Shown: in pieces, positions 26,140 to 34,913 of the stretch | Numbering within the stretch: position 1 is the first letter of the stretch | Layout of the letters: each line of letters starts with the position of its first letter | Assembly: GCF_008360935.1 (NCBI RefSeq) | Contig: NZ_SRXO01000013.1 | Location: 1 to 64,000 of the forward strand | DNA length: 64,000 bases | Direction of reading: 5' to 3' | Source of the DNA: Siccirubricoccus phaeus | GTDB taxonomy: Bacteria > Pseudomonadota > Alphaproteobacteria > Acetobacterales > Acetobacteraceae | Made by a program: the position numbers and the translations under genes | The notes under the pieces: model-generated | Databases searched by the model: none | What the model saw: only the letters and a program-made list of their open reading frames with translations | What the model was told of the DNA's origin: nothing

Positions 26140-26628
26140 TCAGGTCGCAAGGGGCCGGGCTTCGCCGCCGCGGGCGAAGACGAAGCGCCGGCTGAGGAGG
26201 AAATTACCCACCATGCCCGCCAGGGATCCTGCTGCGACCCCGAGCACAGGATGCGCGGCAGCCACGGGCAGGTTGGTGATCATCAGGGCATAGGTGCCGT
26301 AGTTGCAGGCGAAGCCCACCAGGTTCACCAGCAGGAACAGCGCCCAGCGCCGTCCCATGGCGTCCCGCGGCGCGTGCCGCCAGGTCCAGGCGCGGTTCAG
26401 CAGGAAGGTGGTGGTGGCGCCGAACAGGTAGGACAGCGCCCGCCCGAACCAGGGCCCGAGGCCGAGCGCGATCGCGGCCGTCAGCACCCCGGAATCGACC
26501 AGGAAGCCGGCGACGCCGACCACGCCGAAGCGGAAGAATTCCCCGCCCAGACGGACGAGCCTGTGCTCGGCCAGGGCGGGGGGAAGTTGGAACAGTGCGG
26601 TCATCGGCTGCATCCTGGGGTCAGTCAT
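26140..26628 (-). CDS. GtrA-family membrane protein
   Basis: A 162-residue protein with four predicted membrane helices (about 31-51, 58-80, 92-115, 122-145). FFRFGVVGVAGFLVDSGV and NRAWTWR, then NFLLSRRFVF, are GtrA-like. Members are thought to flip or support polyprenyl-linked sugars. It lies 20 bases upstream of the glycosylphosphotransferase in one operon. ATG codons at residues 1, 6 and 9 are all possible starts. Confidence 0.87.
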   Translation of the reverse strand: MTDPRMQPMTALFQLPPALAEHRLVRLGGEFFRFGVVGVAGFLVDSGVLTAAIALGLGPWFGRALSYLFGATTTFLLNRAWTWRHAPRDAMGRRWALFLLVNLVGFACNYGTYALMITNLPVAAAHPVLGVAAGSLAGMVGNFLLSRRFVFARGGEARPLAT

Positions 26629-26848
26629 CTACGCAAATGCCGCGGTGCACACAAACCACGCCATGGTGACGTCACGCACTCCGGATGGGCTAAGTGCCCG
26701 CATGCGCATCACGTTCGAAGGAGTCGCCGAACGCAGCGTTAATCTCTGCACGCAGCAGTCACTGCATCCCCGGTCGTGATCCACCCTTGCGTTCCGTCGC
26801 GGGATGCGGTTTCCCAAATCGGCTTCACAGAGACGGGACCGGATCGCC
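26629..26848 (+). promoter_or_regulatory. Control region of the binding-protein array
   Basis: 220 bases between the divergent gtrA-like gene and the first receptor gene; the promoter for the array should lie here. A perfect 10-bp palindrome GTGACGTCAC (26666-26675) is a candidate operator. No convincing -35/-10 pair was seen. Confidence 0.4.
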
Positions 26849-28432
26849 ATGGATCGTCGCAGCTTCCTCCTCGGCGCCGCCGGCGCGGCCGCCTTGCCGC
26901 TCGCGGCACCTGCTACCGCGCAGGGCGCGCGGCTGCTGAAATTCATCCCCCAGGCGGATGTCGCGGTGGTCGACCCCATCGTCACCACCGCCTATGTCAC
27001 CCGCCACCATGGCTTCCTGATCTATGACACGCTCTATGGCGTGGATAACGACTTCCGGCCGCAACCGCAGATGGCGGAAGGCCATGTGGTGGAGGATGGC
27101 GGCCGCCGCGTCACCATCACCCTGCGCCAGGGGCTGAAATTCCATGATGGCGAGAAGGTGCGGGCGCGCGACGCCGTCGCCAGCGTGAAGCGCTGGGCAG
27201 CGCGGGACGCGATGGGCCAGGCCATCATGGCGAACCTCGATGAGCTGGTAGCAGAGGATGATCGGCGACTCACCTTCCGGTTGAAGAAACCCTTCGCCCT
27301 GCTGATCGACGCGCTGGCCAAGCCGGCCTCGCCGGTCTGCTTCATCATGCCGGAGCGCATCGCGAACAGCGACCCGAACACGCCGATCCGTGACAACATC
27401 GGCAGCGGCCCCTTCCGCTTCGCGGCGAATGAGCGCGTGCCGGGCAGCCTGGTGGTCTATGAGAAATTCGCCGACTACACGCCGCGCAGCGGCGGCACGC
27501 CGGAATTCACCTCCGGCCCCAAGGCGGCGAATTTCGACCGCGTGGAATGGCACGTCATCCCCGATGCCGCCACCGCCGCCGGCGCGCTGCAATCCGGCGA
27601 GATGGATTGGTGGGAGCAGCCGACCGCCGACCTCCTGCCGCGCCTCTCCCGCATGCGCAATGTGGTGGTGGAGCAGTATGACCGCACCGGGCTGATGGGC
27701 CTTTGCCGCTTCAACCATCTGCACCCGCCCTTCAACAACCCCGCCATCCGCCGCGCCCTGCTCGGCGCCGTCAACCAGGCGGACTACATGACGGCCGTCA
27801 TCGGCACCGACCAGTCCATGTGGCGCGACGGCGTCGGCTTCTTCCCGCCCGGCACGCCCTTCGCGTCGGAGGCCGGGCTCGATGTCCTCACCGCGCCGCG
27901 CGACTATGAGAAGGTGAAGCGCGATCTCGCCGCCGCCGGCTACAGGGGCGAGAAGGTGGTGCTGATCGCCGCCTCCGACTTCCCGAGCCTCAATGCGCTC
28001 GCCCAGGTCTGCCATGACATGCTGCAGAAATCGGGCATGAATGTGGACTATGTCTCGACCGACTGGGGCAGCGTGGTGACGCGGCGCGCCAACCGCAACC
28101 CGCCGGACCAGGGCGGCTGGAGCATCTTCCTCACCTTCTTCACCGGGCTCGATTTCTTCAGCCCGGCCGGGCATCTCGGCCTGCGCGGCAACGGCGCCAA
28201 CGCCTGGTTCGGCTGGCCGACCATGCCGAAGCTGGAGGAGCTGCGGCAGGCCTGGTTCGACGCGCCGGACCTTCCCGCGCAGCAGAAGATCGCGGCGGAG
28301 ATTCAGGAGGAGGGATTCCGTGAGGTGCCCTACCTGCCGGTCGGCCAGTATTTCCAGCCCTGGAGCTACCGCAGCAACCTCACCGGCGTGCTGAAGGGGC
28401 TGCCGATGTTCTGGAACGTCAGCAAGGCCTGA
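26849..28432 (+). CDS. Family 5 solute-binding protein, array member 1 (class A)
   Basis: A 527-residue periplasmic receptor of the SBP_bac_5 (peptide/nickel/opine) family. Leader MDRRSFLLGAAGAAALPLA is a twin-arginine type and is cut near TAQ. The family core LRQGLKFHDGEKVRARDAVASVKRW follows at about residue 95. No lipobox Cys is present, so it is free in the periplasm. The class A motif WWEQPTADLLP occurs near residue 253, and GVGFFPPGTP near 330 is shared with member 2 only. This ATG is chosen because it starts the leader; an upstream in-frame ATG would bury it. It opens a one-way array of nine receptors followed by one ABC importer. Confidence 0.93.
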   Translation: MDRRSFLLGAAGAAALPLAAPATAQGARLLKFIPQADVAVVDPIVTTAYVTRHHGFLIYDTLYGVDNDFRPQPQMAEGHVVEDGGRRVTITLRQGLKFHDGEKVRARDAVASVKRWAARDAMGQAIMANLDELVAEDDRRLTFRLKKPFALLIDALAKPASPVCFIMPERIANSDPNTPIRDNIGSGPFRFAANERVPGSLVVYEKFADYTPRSGGTPEFTSGPKAANFDRVEWHVIPDAATAAGALQSGEMDWWEQPTADLLPRLSRMRNVVVEQYDRTGLMGLCRFNHLHPPFNNPAIRRALLGAVNQADYMTAVIGTDQSMWRDGVGFFPPGTPFASEAGLDVLTAPRDYEKVKRDLAAAGYRGEKVVLIAASDFPSLNALAQVCHDMLQKSGMNVDYVSTDWGSVVTRRANRNPPDQGGWSIFLTFFTGLDFFSPAGHLGLRGNGANAWFGWPTMPKLEELRQAWFDAPDLPAQQKIAAEIQEEGFREVPYLPVGQYFQPWSYRSNLTGVLKGLPMFWNVSKA

Positions 28433-28525
28433 TCCCGCCCCGGGGCCGCCGGCGGCGTCTTGCCGCCCCGGCGGTTCCGCGCTTCACTCCCCGAAACGGC
28501 CGGGGCGGCCGCCGGGGAGACCAGA

Positions 28526-30121
28526 ATGCATCGTCGGGATCTGCTGCGCGGCACCGCCGCTGCGGGCGCCGTGGGCACGTTGCCGCAATTTGCCATTGCC
28601 CAGCCGGGGGCGAACCGGGTGCTGAAATTCATCCCGCAATCGGATCTCGGCATCCTCGATCCCCACGTCACCACCGCCTATGTCACCCGCCACCACGCGT
28701 TCATGGTGTTCGACACGCTCTACGGCATGGACGGCGAATTCGGCATCCAGCCGCAGATGGCGGCAGGCCATGTGGTGGAGGAGGAGGGCCGGCGCTGGAC
28801 CATCACGCTGCGCCCCGGCCTGCTCTTCCATGATGGCGAGAAGGTGCGGGCGCGGGATTGCGCCGCCAGCATCCGCCGCTGGGCCATGCGCCACCCGCTG
28901 GGGCAGGAGCTGCTGGCGCGGCTGGATGAGCTTTCGACGCCCGACGACGCCACCCTGGTCTTCCGCCTGAAGCGTCCCTTCCCGCTGCTGGCGGAGGCGC
29001 TGGGCAGCCTCGTCACCCCCTGCTGCATGATCATGCCGGAGCGCATCGCCGCCGCCGCCGATCCCGCAAGGCCGGTGACGGAGATGATCGGCAGCGGCCC
29101 CTTCCGCTTCAAGGCAGATGAGCGGGTGCAGGGCAGCCGCTTCGTCTATGAGCGCTTCGAGCGCTACGTCCCGCGCGAGAGCGGCACGCCGTCCTGGACC
29201 GCCGGCCCGAAGCGCGTGAACATCGACCGCGTCGAATGGATCGTGACGCCCGACCCCGCCACCGCCGCCGCCGCGCTGCAGAATGGCGAGACGGATTGGT
29301 GGGAGGTGCCGACCAGCGATCTGCTGCCGGTGCTGAAGCGCAACCGCAATATCGTGGTGGATCTGCCCAACCCGACCGGGCTGATGGGCTATGGCCGCTT
29401 CAACCACCTGCACCCGCCCTTCGACAATCCGGGGGTGCGCCGCGCCTTGCTCGGCGCCATCAACCAGGCGGACTACATGACCGCCGTGACCGGCACCGAC
29501 CGCAGCCTGTGGCGCGATGGGGTAGGCTTCTTCCCGCCCGGCACGCCGCTGGCGAGCGATGCCGGCATGGGCACGCTGACCAGCACTCCGGACTATGACA
29601 AGGTCAAGCGCGACCTTGCCGCCGCCGGCTACAAGGGCGAGAAGGTCGTGCTGCTGGCGGCGACCGATTTCCCCACCCTGAACGCGCTCTGCCAGGTGGG
29701 TGCCGACATGTTCCGCAAGGCGGGCATGAATGTCGATTTCGTGGCCATGGACTGGGCGAGCGTCGTCGCCCGCCGCGCCAATCGCAACCCGCCGGAGCAG
29801 GGCGGCTGGTCCATCTTCTTCACCTTCTGGACCGGGCTCGACGTCATCAATCCCGGCGTCAACCAGCCGATTCGCGGCAATGGCGCACAGGGCTGGTGGG
29901 GTTGGTCCAGCAGCGAGAGGCTGGAGGCGCTCCGCCAGCAATGGTTCGACGCGCCGGATCTCGCGGCCCAGCAGGCGGCGGCACGGGAGATGCAAGCGGT
30001 GGCCTTCGAGGAGGTGCCGACCCTGCCGCTGGGCCAGTATTTCCAATCCACCGCCTATCGCCGCACCCTGACCGAGGTGCCGAAGGGCATGCCGCTGTTC
30101 TGGAACCTGAAGAAGGGCTGA
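28526..30121 (+). CDS. Family 5 solute-binding protein, array member 2 (class A)
   Basis: A 531-residue receptor closest by eye to member 1: FIPQSDLGILDPHVTTAYVTRHHAF, WWEVPTSDLLPVLKRNRN and GVGFFPPGTPLAS match its counterparts. Twin-arginine leader MHRRDLLRGTAAAG, cut near IAQ. Core RPGLLFHDGEKVRARDCAASIRRW. The gap from member 1 is 93 bases and the gap to member 3 only two, so translation of 2 and 3 is probably coupled. Likely a recent duplicate of member 1 with changed pocket residues. Confidence 0.93.
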   Translation: MHRRDLLRGTAAAGAVGTLPQFAIAQPGANRVLKFIPQSDLGILDPHVTTAYVTRHHAFMVFDTLYGMDGEFGIQPQMAAGHVVEEEGRRWTITLRPGLLFHDGEKVRARDCAASIRRWAMRHPLGQELLARLDELSTPDDATLVFRLKRPFPLLAEALGSLVTPCCMIMPERIAAAADPARPVTEMIGSGPFRFKADERVQGSRFVYERFERYVPRESGTPSWTAGPKRVNIDRVEWIVTPDPATAAAALQNGETDWWEVPTSDLLPVLKRNRNIVVDLPNPTGLMGYGRFNHLHPPFDNPGVRRALLGAINQADYMTAVTGTDRSLWRDGVGFFPPGTPLASDAGMGTLTSTPDYDKVKRDLAAAGYKGEKVVLLAATDFPTLNALCQVGADMFRKAGMNVDFVAMDWASVVARRANRNPPEQGGWSIFFTFWTGLDVINPGVNQPIRGNGAQGWWGWSSSERLEALRQQWFDAPDLAAQQAAAREMQAVAFEEVPTLPLGQYFQSTAYRRTLTEVPKGMPLFWNLKKG

Positions 30122-30123
30122 CC

Positions 30124-31722
30124 ATGATCCGTCGCCGTGAATTGCTGGGGGGCGGCGCCGCCGCTGCCCTTGCCGCCCCTTTGGCCGCACCCCGCTTCGC
30201 CAACGCCCAAGGCGCCGCCGGCCGGGTGCTGAAATTCGTGCCCCAGGCCAATCTGACGAGCCTGGACCCGATCTGGACCACGGCCAACGTCACCCGCAAC
30301 CATGCTTGGCTGGTCTATGACGTGCTCTACGGCATGGACGCGAATTTCCAGCCGCAGCCGCAGATGGCCGCCGGCCATACGGTGGAGGAGGATGGCAGGC
30401 GCTACACCTTCACCCTGCGGAGCGGGCTGAAATTCCACGATGGGGAGCCGGTCCGCGCCAGCGATTGCGTCGCCAGCGTGAAGCGCTGGATGAAGCGGAA
30501 TTCCAACGGCCAGAAGCTGGAGCCGGCGGTGGAGGAGCTGGTCGCGCTGGACGATTTGCGCCTGCAATTCCGGCTGAAGCGGCCCTTCCCGCGGCTGCTC
30601 GCCTCGCTCGCCAGCCCCTCCAACCCCGCCGCCTTCATCATGCCGGCGCGGATCGCCGCGACCGATCCCTATCAGCAGATCCGCGAGACGGTGGGCAGCG
30701 GCCCCTTCCGCTTCCTGGCCAATGAGTACAATTCCGGCAGCTTCGTCGCCTATGCCCGCAACCCGGACTACCAGCCGGTGCCGAGCGGCACGCCGAGCCT
30801 GACGGCGGGGCCGAAAATCGCCCATTTCGACCGCGTCGAGTGGCACATCATCACCGATCCCGCGACCGCCTCCGCCGCACTGCAGAATGGCGAGATCGAC
30901 TGGTACGAGCAGCCGCCGCCGGAGATCCAGCAGCTTTTCCGCCGCAACCGCCAGATTGCGGTGGAGCCGATCGACAGCCTGAAGAACCCGGCGATCCTGC
31001 GCTTCAATCACCTCCATCCGCCTTTCAATGACAAGAAGATGCGCCAGGCGCTCCTCCCGGCGGTGAGCCAGGAGGATTACATGACGGCGATCGTCGGCCC
31101 GGACCCGCAGCTCTGGTCGCAGATGGGGGTCTTCACCCCGGGCACGCCGCTGGCGACCGATGTGGGGATGGAGGCGCTGACCGGCCCGCGCAGCGTCCAG
31201 AAGGCGAAGGATTTGCTGAAGGCGGCGGGCTACACCAACCAGCCCATCCGCCTGATCGGCCCGACCGACATCCTGGCGCCCTCCGCCATGACCCAGGTGG
31301 CGGGCGACATGCTGCGGCGGCTGGACGTGAACCTCGATTTCGTGCTGACCGATTGGGGCAGCGTGGTGCAGCGCCGGGCCAGCCGCGAGCCGCTGGACAA
31401 GGGCGGCTGGAGCATCTTCCTCACCGCCTTCGCCAGCTTCGAGATGGCCGATCCCTCGGGCAATTTCCCGCTGCGCGGCCATGGCGCCTCGGCCTGGTTC
31501 GGCTGGCCCACCATCCCGAGGCTGGAGGAGCTGCGCGACGCCTGGTTCGACGCGCCGGACCTCGATGCGCAGAAGAAGCTGGCGCGGGAGATCCAGCTCA
31601 CCGTGCTGGATGAGGTGCCCTATATCCCGGTCGGCGCCTATACCTCGATGACCTCCTTCCGGCGCAACCTGACCAACCGCGTGCCGGGCTTCGCGCTGTT
31701 CTGGAATCTGCGTCGTGCGTAG
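30124..31722 (+). CDS. Family 5 solute-binding protein, array member 3 (class B)
   Basis: A 532-residue receptor and first of the class B block. Leader MIRRRELLGGGAAAALAAP, cut near ANAQ. The class B motif WYEQPPPEIQQLFRRNRQ replaces WWE..DLLP near residue 260, and EAxGYTNQPIRLIGPTDI near 365 is shared with members 4 and 6. Core RSGLKFHDGEPVRASDCVASVKRW. Its ATG is two bases after member 2. Ligand unknown. Confidence 0.93.
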   Translation: MIRRRELLGGGAAAALAAPLAAPRFANAQGAAGRVLKFVPQANLTSLDPIWTTANVTRNHAWLVYDVLYGMDANFQPQPQMAAGHTVEEDGRRYTFTLRSGLKFHDGEPVRASDCVASVKRWMKRNSNGQKLEPAVEELVALDDLRLQFRLKRPFPRLLASLASPSNPAAFIMPARIAATDPYQQIRETVGSGPFRFLANEYNSGSFVAYARNPDYQPVPSGTPSLTAGPKIAHFDRVEWHIITDPATASAALQNGEIDWYEQPPPEIQQLFRRNRQIAVEPIDSLKNPAILRFNHLHPPFNDKKMRQALLPAVSQEDYMTAIVGPDPQLWSQMGVFTPGTPLATDVGMEALTGPRSVQKAKDLLKAAGYTNQPIRLIGPTDILAPSAMTQVAGDMLRRLDVNLDFVLTDWGSVVQRRASREPLDKGGWSIFLTAFASFEMADPSGNFPLRGHGASAWFGWPTIPRLEELRDAWFDAPDLDAQKKLAREIQLTVLDEVPYIPVGAYTSMTSFRRNLTNRVPGFALFWNLRRA

Positions 31723-31740
31723 CGCGCGGGCGGTGCATTC

Positions 31741-33318
31741 ATGATCGGGCGGCGCGGATTGCTGGCGGCGGGGGCAGCCGCCGGTTTCGCCATGCCGGCC
31801 CTGGCGCAGCGGCCGCGGTTGCTGCGCTTCGTGCCACAGGCGGATCTCTCCTCCCTGGACCCGGTCTGGACGACGTCCAACGTCACCCGGAACATGGGCT
31901 ACATGGTGTACGACACCCTCTATGGCAGCGACGCGGGTTTCCGCCCGCAGCCGCAGATGGCGGCGGGCCATGAAGAGGCGGAAGACGGCCGCCGCATCAC
32001 CATCACCCTGCGCGAGGGGCTGAAATTCCACGATGGCGAGCCCGTGCTGGCGCGCGACGCGGTGGCCAGCGTCAGGCGCTGGATCGGCCGCCACGCCATG
32101 GGCCAGAAGCTGCTGCCGCTGGTGGAGGAGATCGCGGCGCTGGACGACCGGCGCCTGCAATTCCGCCTGAAGAAGCCCTACCCGCTGTTGCTGGAGGCGC
32201 TGGGCAGCCCGGTGGCGCCGCCCTGCTTCATCATGCCGGAGCGGCTGGCGAAGACCGACGCCTTCACCCAGCTCCGCGAGGTGGTGGGCAGCGGCCCCTA
32301 CCGCTTCCTGCCGAATGAATTCATCGCCGGCAGCGGCGCCGCCTTCGCCCGCAACGAGGCCTACACCCCGACGCCGGTCGCCGCCAGCGGCTACACGGCA
32401 GGGCCGAAGGTCGCGCATTTCGACCGGGTGGAGTGGAAGATCATCCCCGATGCGGCCACCGCCGCGGCAGCGATGCAGGCCGGCGAGATCGACTGGTACG
32501 AGCAGCCGCCGCCGGAGATCCAGCAGCTTCTCCGCCGCGGCCGCACCGTGGCGATCGAGCCGATGGACCCGCTGCCGATGATGGCGCTGATGCGCTTCAA
32601 CCATCTGCAGCCGCCCTTCGACAACGCCGCCATCCGCCGCGCCCTGCTGCCGGCGATCGACCAGCAGGATTTCATGCAGGCGGCGGTCGGGACGGATGCC
32701 TCGCTCTACCAGGCGGATGCCGGCTTCTTCACCCCGGGCGGGCCGATGGCCAGCGATGCCGGCCTCGAGCCGTTGCGCGGGCCGCGCAGCCTCGAGCGGG
32801 CGAAGGCGCTGCTGAAGGAGGCGGGCTACACCAACCAGCCCATCCGGCTGATGGGGCCGACCGACATCCTGGTGCCCGCGGCGCTGACCCAGGTGGCGAT
32901 CGACCTGTTCCGCCGACTCGGCGTGAACCTGGACGTGGCGCTGACCGATTGGGGCACGGTGGTGCAGCGGCGGAACAACAAGGGACCGCTGGAACAGGGG
33001 GGCTGGAGCGTTTCCATGTACGCCTTCAGCTCCATGGATTTCCTGACGCCCGCCACCAACCCGACCTTGCGCGCCAATGGCGAAGGCGCCTGGGCCGGCT
33101 GGCCGAACATCCCGAAACTGGAAGCCTTGCGCGACGCCTGGTTCGAGGCGCCGACGCTGGAAGCCCGCCAGGGCCTGGCGCGGGAGATGCAGGTGCTGGC
33201 GATGCAGGAACTGCCCTATATCCCGGTCGGCGCCTATCGCTCCCAGACCGCGGTGCGGCGGGACCTGGCGGATCGGGTGCGGGGGCTGGCGCTGTTCTGG
33301 AACATCAAGCGCGTCTGA
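31741..33318 (+). CDS. Family 5 solute-binding protein, array member 4 (class B)
   Basis: A 525-residue receptor very like member 3: WYEQPPPEIQQLLRRGR and AGYTNQPIRLMGPTDI are nearly the same. Leader MIGRRGLLAAGAAAGFAMPALAQ has RR at 4-5. Core REGLKFHDGEPVLARDAVASVRRW. FFTPGGPMASDAG near residue 325 is shared with member 5, which makes it intermediate between 3 and 5. Gaps of 18 bases before and 11 after. Confidence 0.93.
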   Translation: MIGRRGLLAAGAAAGFAMPALAQRPRLLRFVPQADLSSLDPVWTTSNVTRNMGYMVYDTLYGSDAGFRPQPQMAAGHEEAEDGRRITITLREGLKFHDGEPVLARDAVASVRRWIGRHAMGQKLLPLVEEIAALDDRRLQFRLKKPYPLLLEALGSPVAPPCFIMPERLAKTDAFTQLREVVGSGPYRFLPNEFIAGSGAAFARNEAYTPTPVAASGYTAGPKVAHFDRVEWKIIPDAATAAAAMQAGEIDWYEQPPPEIQQLLRRGRTVAIEPMDPLPMMALMRFNHLQPPFDNAAIRRALLPAIDQQDFMQAAVGTDASLYQADAGFFTPGGPMASDAGLEPLRGPRSLERAKALLKEAGYTNQPIRLMGPTDILVPAALTQVAIDLFRRLGVNLDVALTDWGTVVQRRNNKGPLEQGGWSVSMYAFSSMDFLTPATNPTLRANGEGAWAGWPNIPKLEALRDAWFEAPTLEARQGLAREMQVLAMQELPYIPVGAYRSQTAVRRDLADRVRGLALFWNIKRV

Positions 33319-33329
33319 CGGGGGCACAT

Positions 33330-34910
33330 ATGCAGCGGCGTTCCATCCTCACGGCGGCGGCGGCCTCCGCGCTGCCGCGCTTTGCCATCGCGCAGCCCGC
33401 CGGCGCCCGCGTGCTGCGCTTCGTCCCCCAGGCCGATCTCGGCGGGCTGGACCCCATCGCCATCAGCTCCAACGTCATCCGCAACCATGGCTACATGGTC
33501 TATGACACGCTCTACGGCGTGGATGCGCAATTCCGGCCGCAGCCGCAGATGGCGGCGGGGCATGTGCTGGAGGAGGACGGCAGGAGCTGCACCATCACCC
33601 TGCGCCCGGGGCTGAAATTCCACGATGGGGAGCGGGTGACGGCGAATGACTGCGTCGTTTCCCTCAACCGTTGGATGCGCCGCTCCCCCATGGGCCAGGC
33701 CGTGGCGGCGCGCACCGACGAACTCGCGGCGCTCGACGATCTCCGCCTGCGCTTCCGCCTCAAGCGTCCCTTCGCCCTGCTGATCGACGCGCTGGCGGTG
33801 CCGGCCAACCCGCAGGCCTTCATCATGCCGGCGCGCATCGCCGCGACGGACGCCTTCCAGCAGATCCGCGATCCCACGGGCAGTGGCCCCTTCCGCTTCG
33901 TGATGAGCGAGTTCCGCCAGGGCAGCCGCGCCGTCTGGGAACGCAACCCGGAGTACAGCCCCACCCCCAACGCCGCCCAGGGAATGACGGCGGGGCCGAA
34001 ACTCGTGCATTTCGACCGCGTCGAGTGGAACATCATCCCGGATGCCGGCACCGCCGCCGCGGCGCTGCTCGCCGGGGAGGTGGATTGGTTCGAGCAGATG
34101 GCGCCGGAGATCCAGACGCTGCTCGGCCGCAACCGCAATCTGCGGCTGGAGCCGATCGACCCGCTGCCTTTGCCCGGCCAGTTCCGCTTCAACCACCGCC
34201 AGCCGCCCTTCGACAACCCGGCCATCCGCCGCGCCTTCCTCCACGCCATCAGCCAGGAGGATTTCATGACGGCGATCGTCGGCCCCGACCCGTCGAAATA
34301 CGAGGCGAATGTCGGCTTCTTCACCCCCGGCGGGCCGATGGCCAACGATGCCGGGCTGGAGCCGCTGAAGGGCCCGCGCAGCATCACGCGGGCGAAGCAG
34401 GCGTTGAAGGAGGCGGGCTACAATGGTCAGCCGGTGCGGCTGCTCGGCACCACCGACATCAACTCCACTACCGCCCAGGCGCAGGTGGCGGCGGATCTGC
34501 TGAAGCGGCTGAACCTCAACCTGGATGTGGTGCTGACGGATTGGGGCACCGTCGCGCAGCGGCGGATGAACAAGGGGCCGCTGGATCAGGGCGGCTGGTC
34601 CATCGCCTGCTTCGCCTCCTCCGGCATGGATTTCATCAACCCCGTCACCCATGCCCAGCTTCGCTCGGATGGCGAGGCCGCGGCGCCCGGCTGGCCCGAT
34701 TTGCCGAAGGTGGAACAGCTTCGCGCCGCCTGGCTGGAAGCGCCGGACCTTGCCGCACAGCAGGCGCTGGCGCGCGAGATCCAGGTGGAGGCGATGCAGG
34801 GCCTGCCCTACATTCCGACCGGCGCCTACTACTCCATCACCGCGCATCACCGGAACCTGGTGGACCGGGTGAAGGGTTTTGCGATCTTCTGGGGTATCCG
34901 GAGGGCCTGA
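33330..34910 (+). CDS. Family 5 solute-binding protein, array member 5 (class B)
   Basis: A 526-residue receptor. Leader MQRRSILTAAAASALPRFAIAQ is shorter than the others. It uses WFEQMAPEIQTLLGRNRN as its class B motif, FFTPGGPMANDAG like member 4, and AGYNGQPVRLLGTTDINS. DPIAISSNVIRNHGY near residue 40 replaces the usual DPIWTT. Core RPGLKFHDGERVTANDCVVSLNRW. It is three bases from member 6. Ligand unknown. Confidence 0.93.
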   Translation: MQRRSILTAAAASALPRFAIAQPAGARVLRFVPQADLGGLDPIAISSNVIRNHGYMVYDTLYGVDAQFRPQPQMAAGHVLEEDGRSCTITLRPGLKFHDGERVTANDCVVSLNRWMRRSPMGQAVAARTDELAALDDLRLRFRLKRPFALLIDALAVPANPQAFIMPARIAATDAFQQIRDPTGSGPFRFVMSEFRQGSRAVWERNPEYSPTPNAAQGMTAGPKLVHFDRVEWNIIPDAGTAAAALLAGEVDWFEQMAPEIQTLLGRNRNLRLEPIDPLPLPGQFRFNHRQPPFDNPAIRRAFLHAISQEDFMTAIVGPDPSKYEANVGFFTPGGPMANDAGLEPLKGPRSITRAKQALKEAGYNGQPVRLLGTTDINSTTAQAQVAADLLKRLNLNLDVVLTDWGTVAQRRMNKGPLDQGGWSIACFASSGMDFINPVTHAQLRSDGEAAAPGWPDLPKVEQLRAAWLEAPDLAAQQALAREIQVEAMQGLPYIPTGAYYSITAHHRNLVDRVKGFAIFWGIRRA

Positions 34911-34913
34911 CCC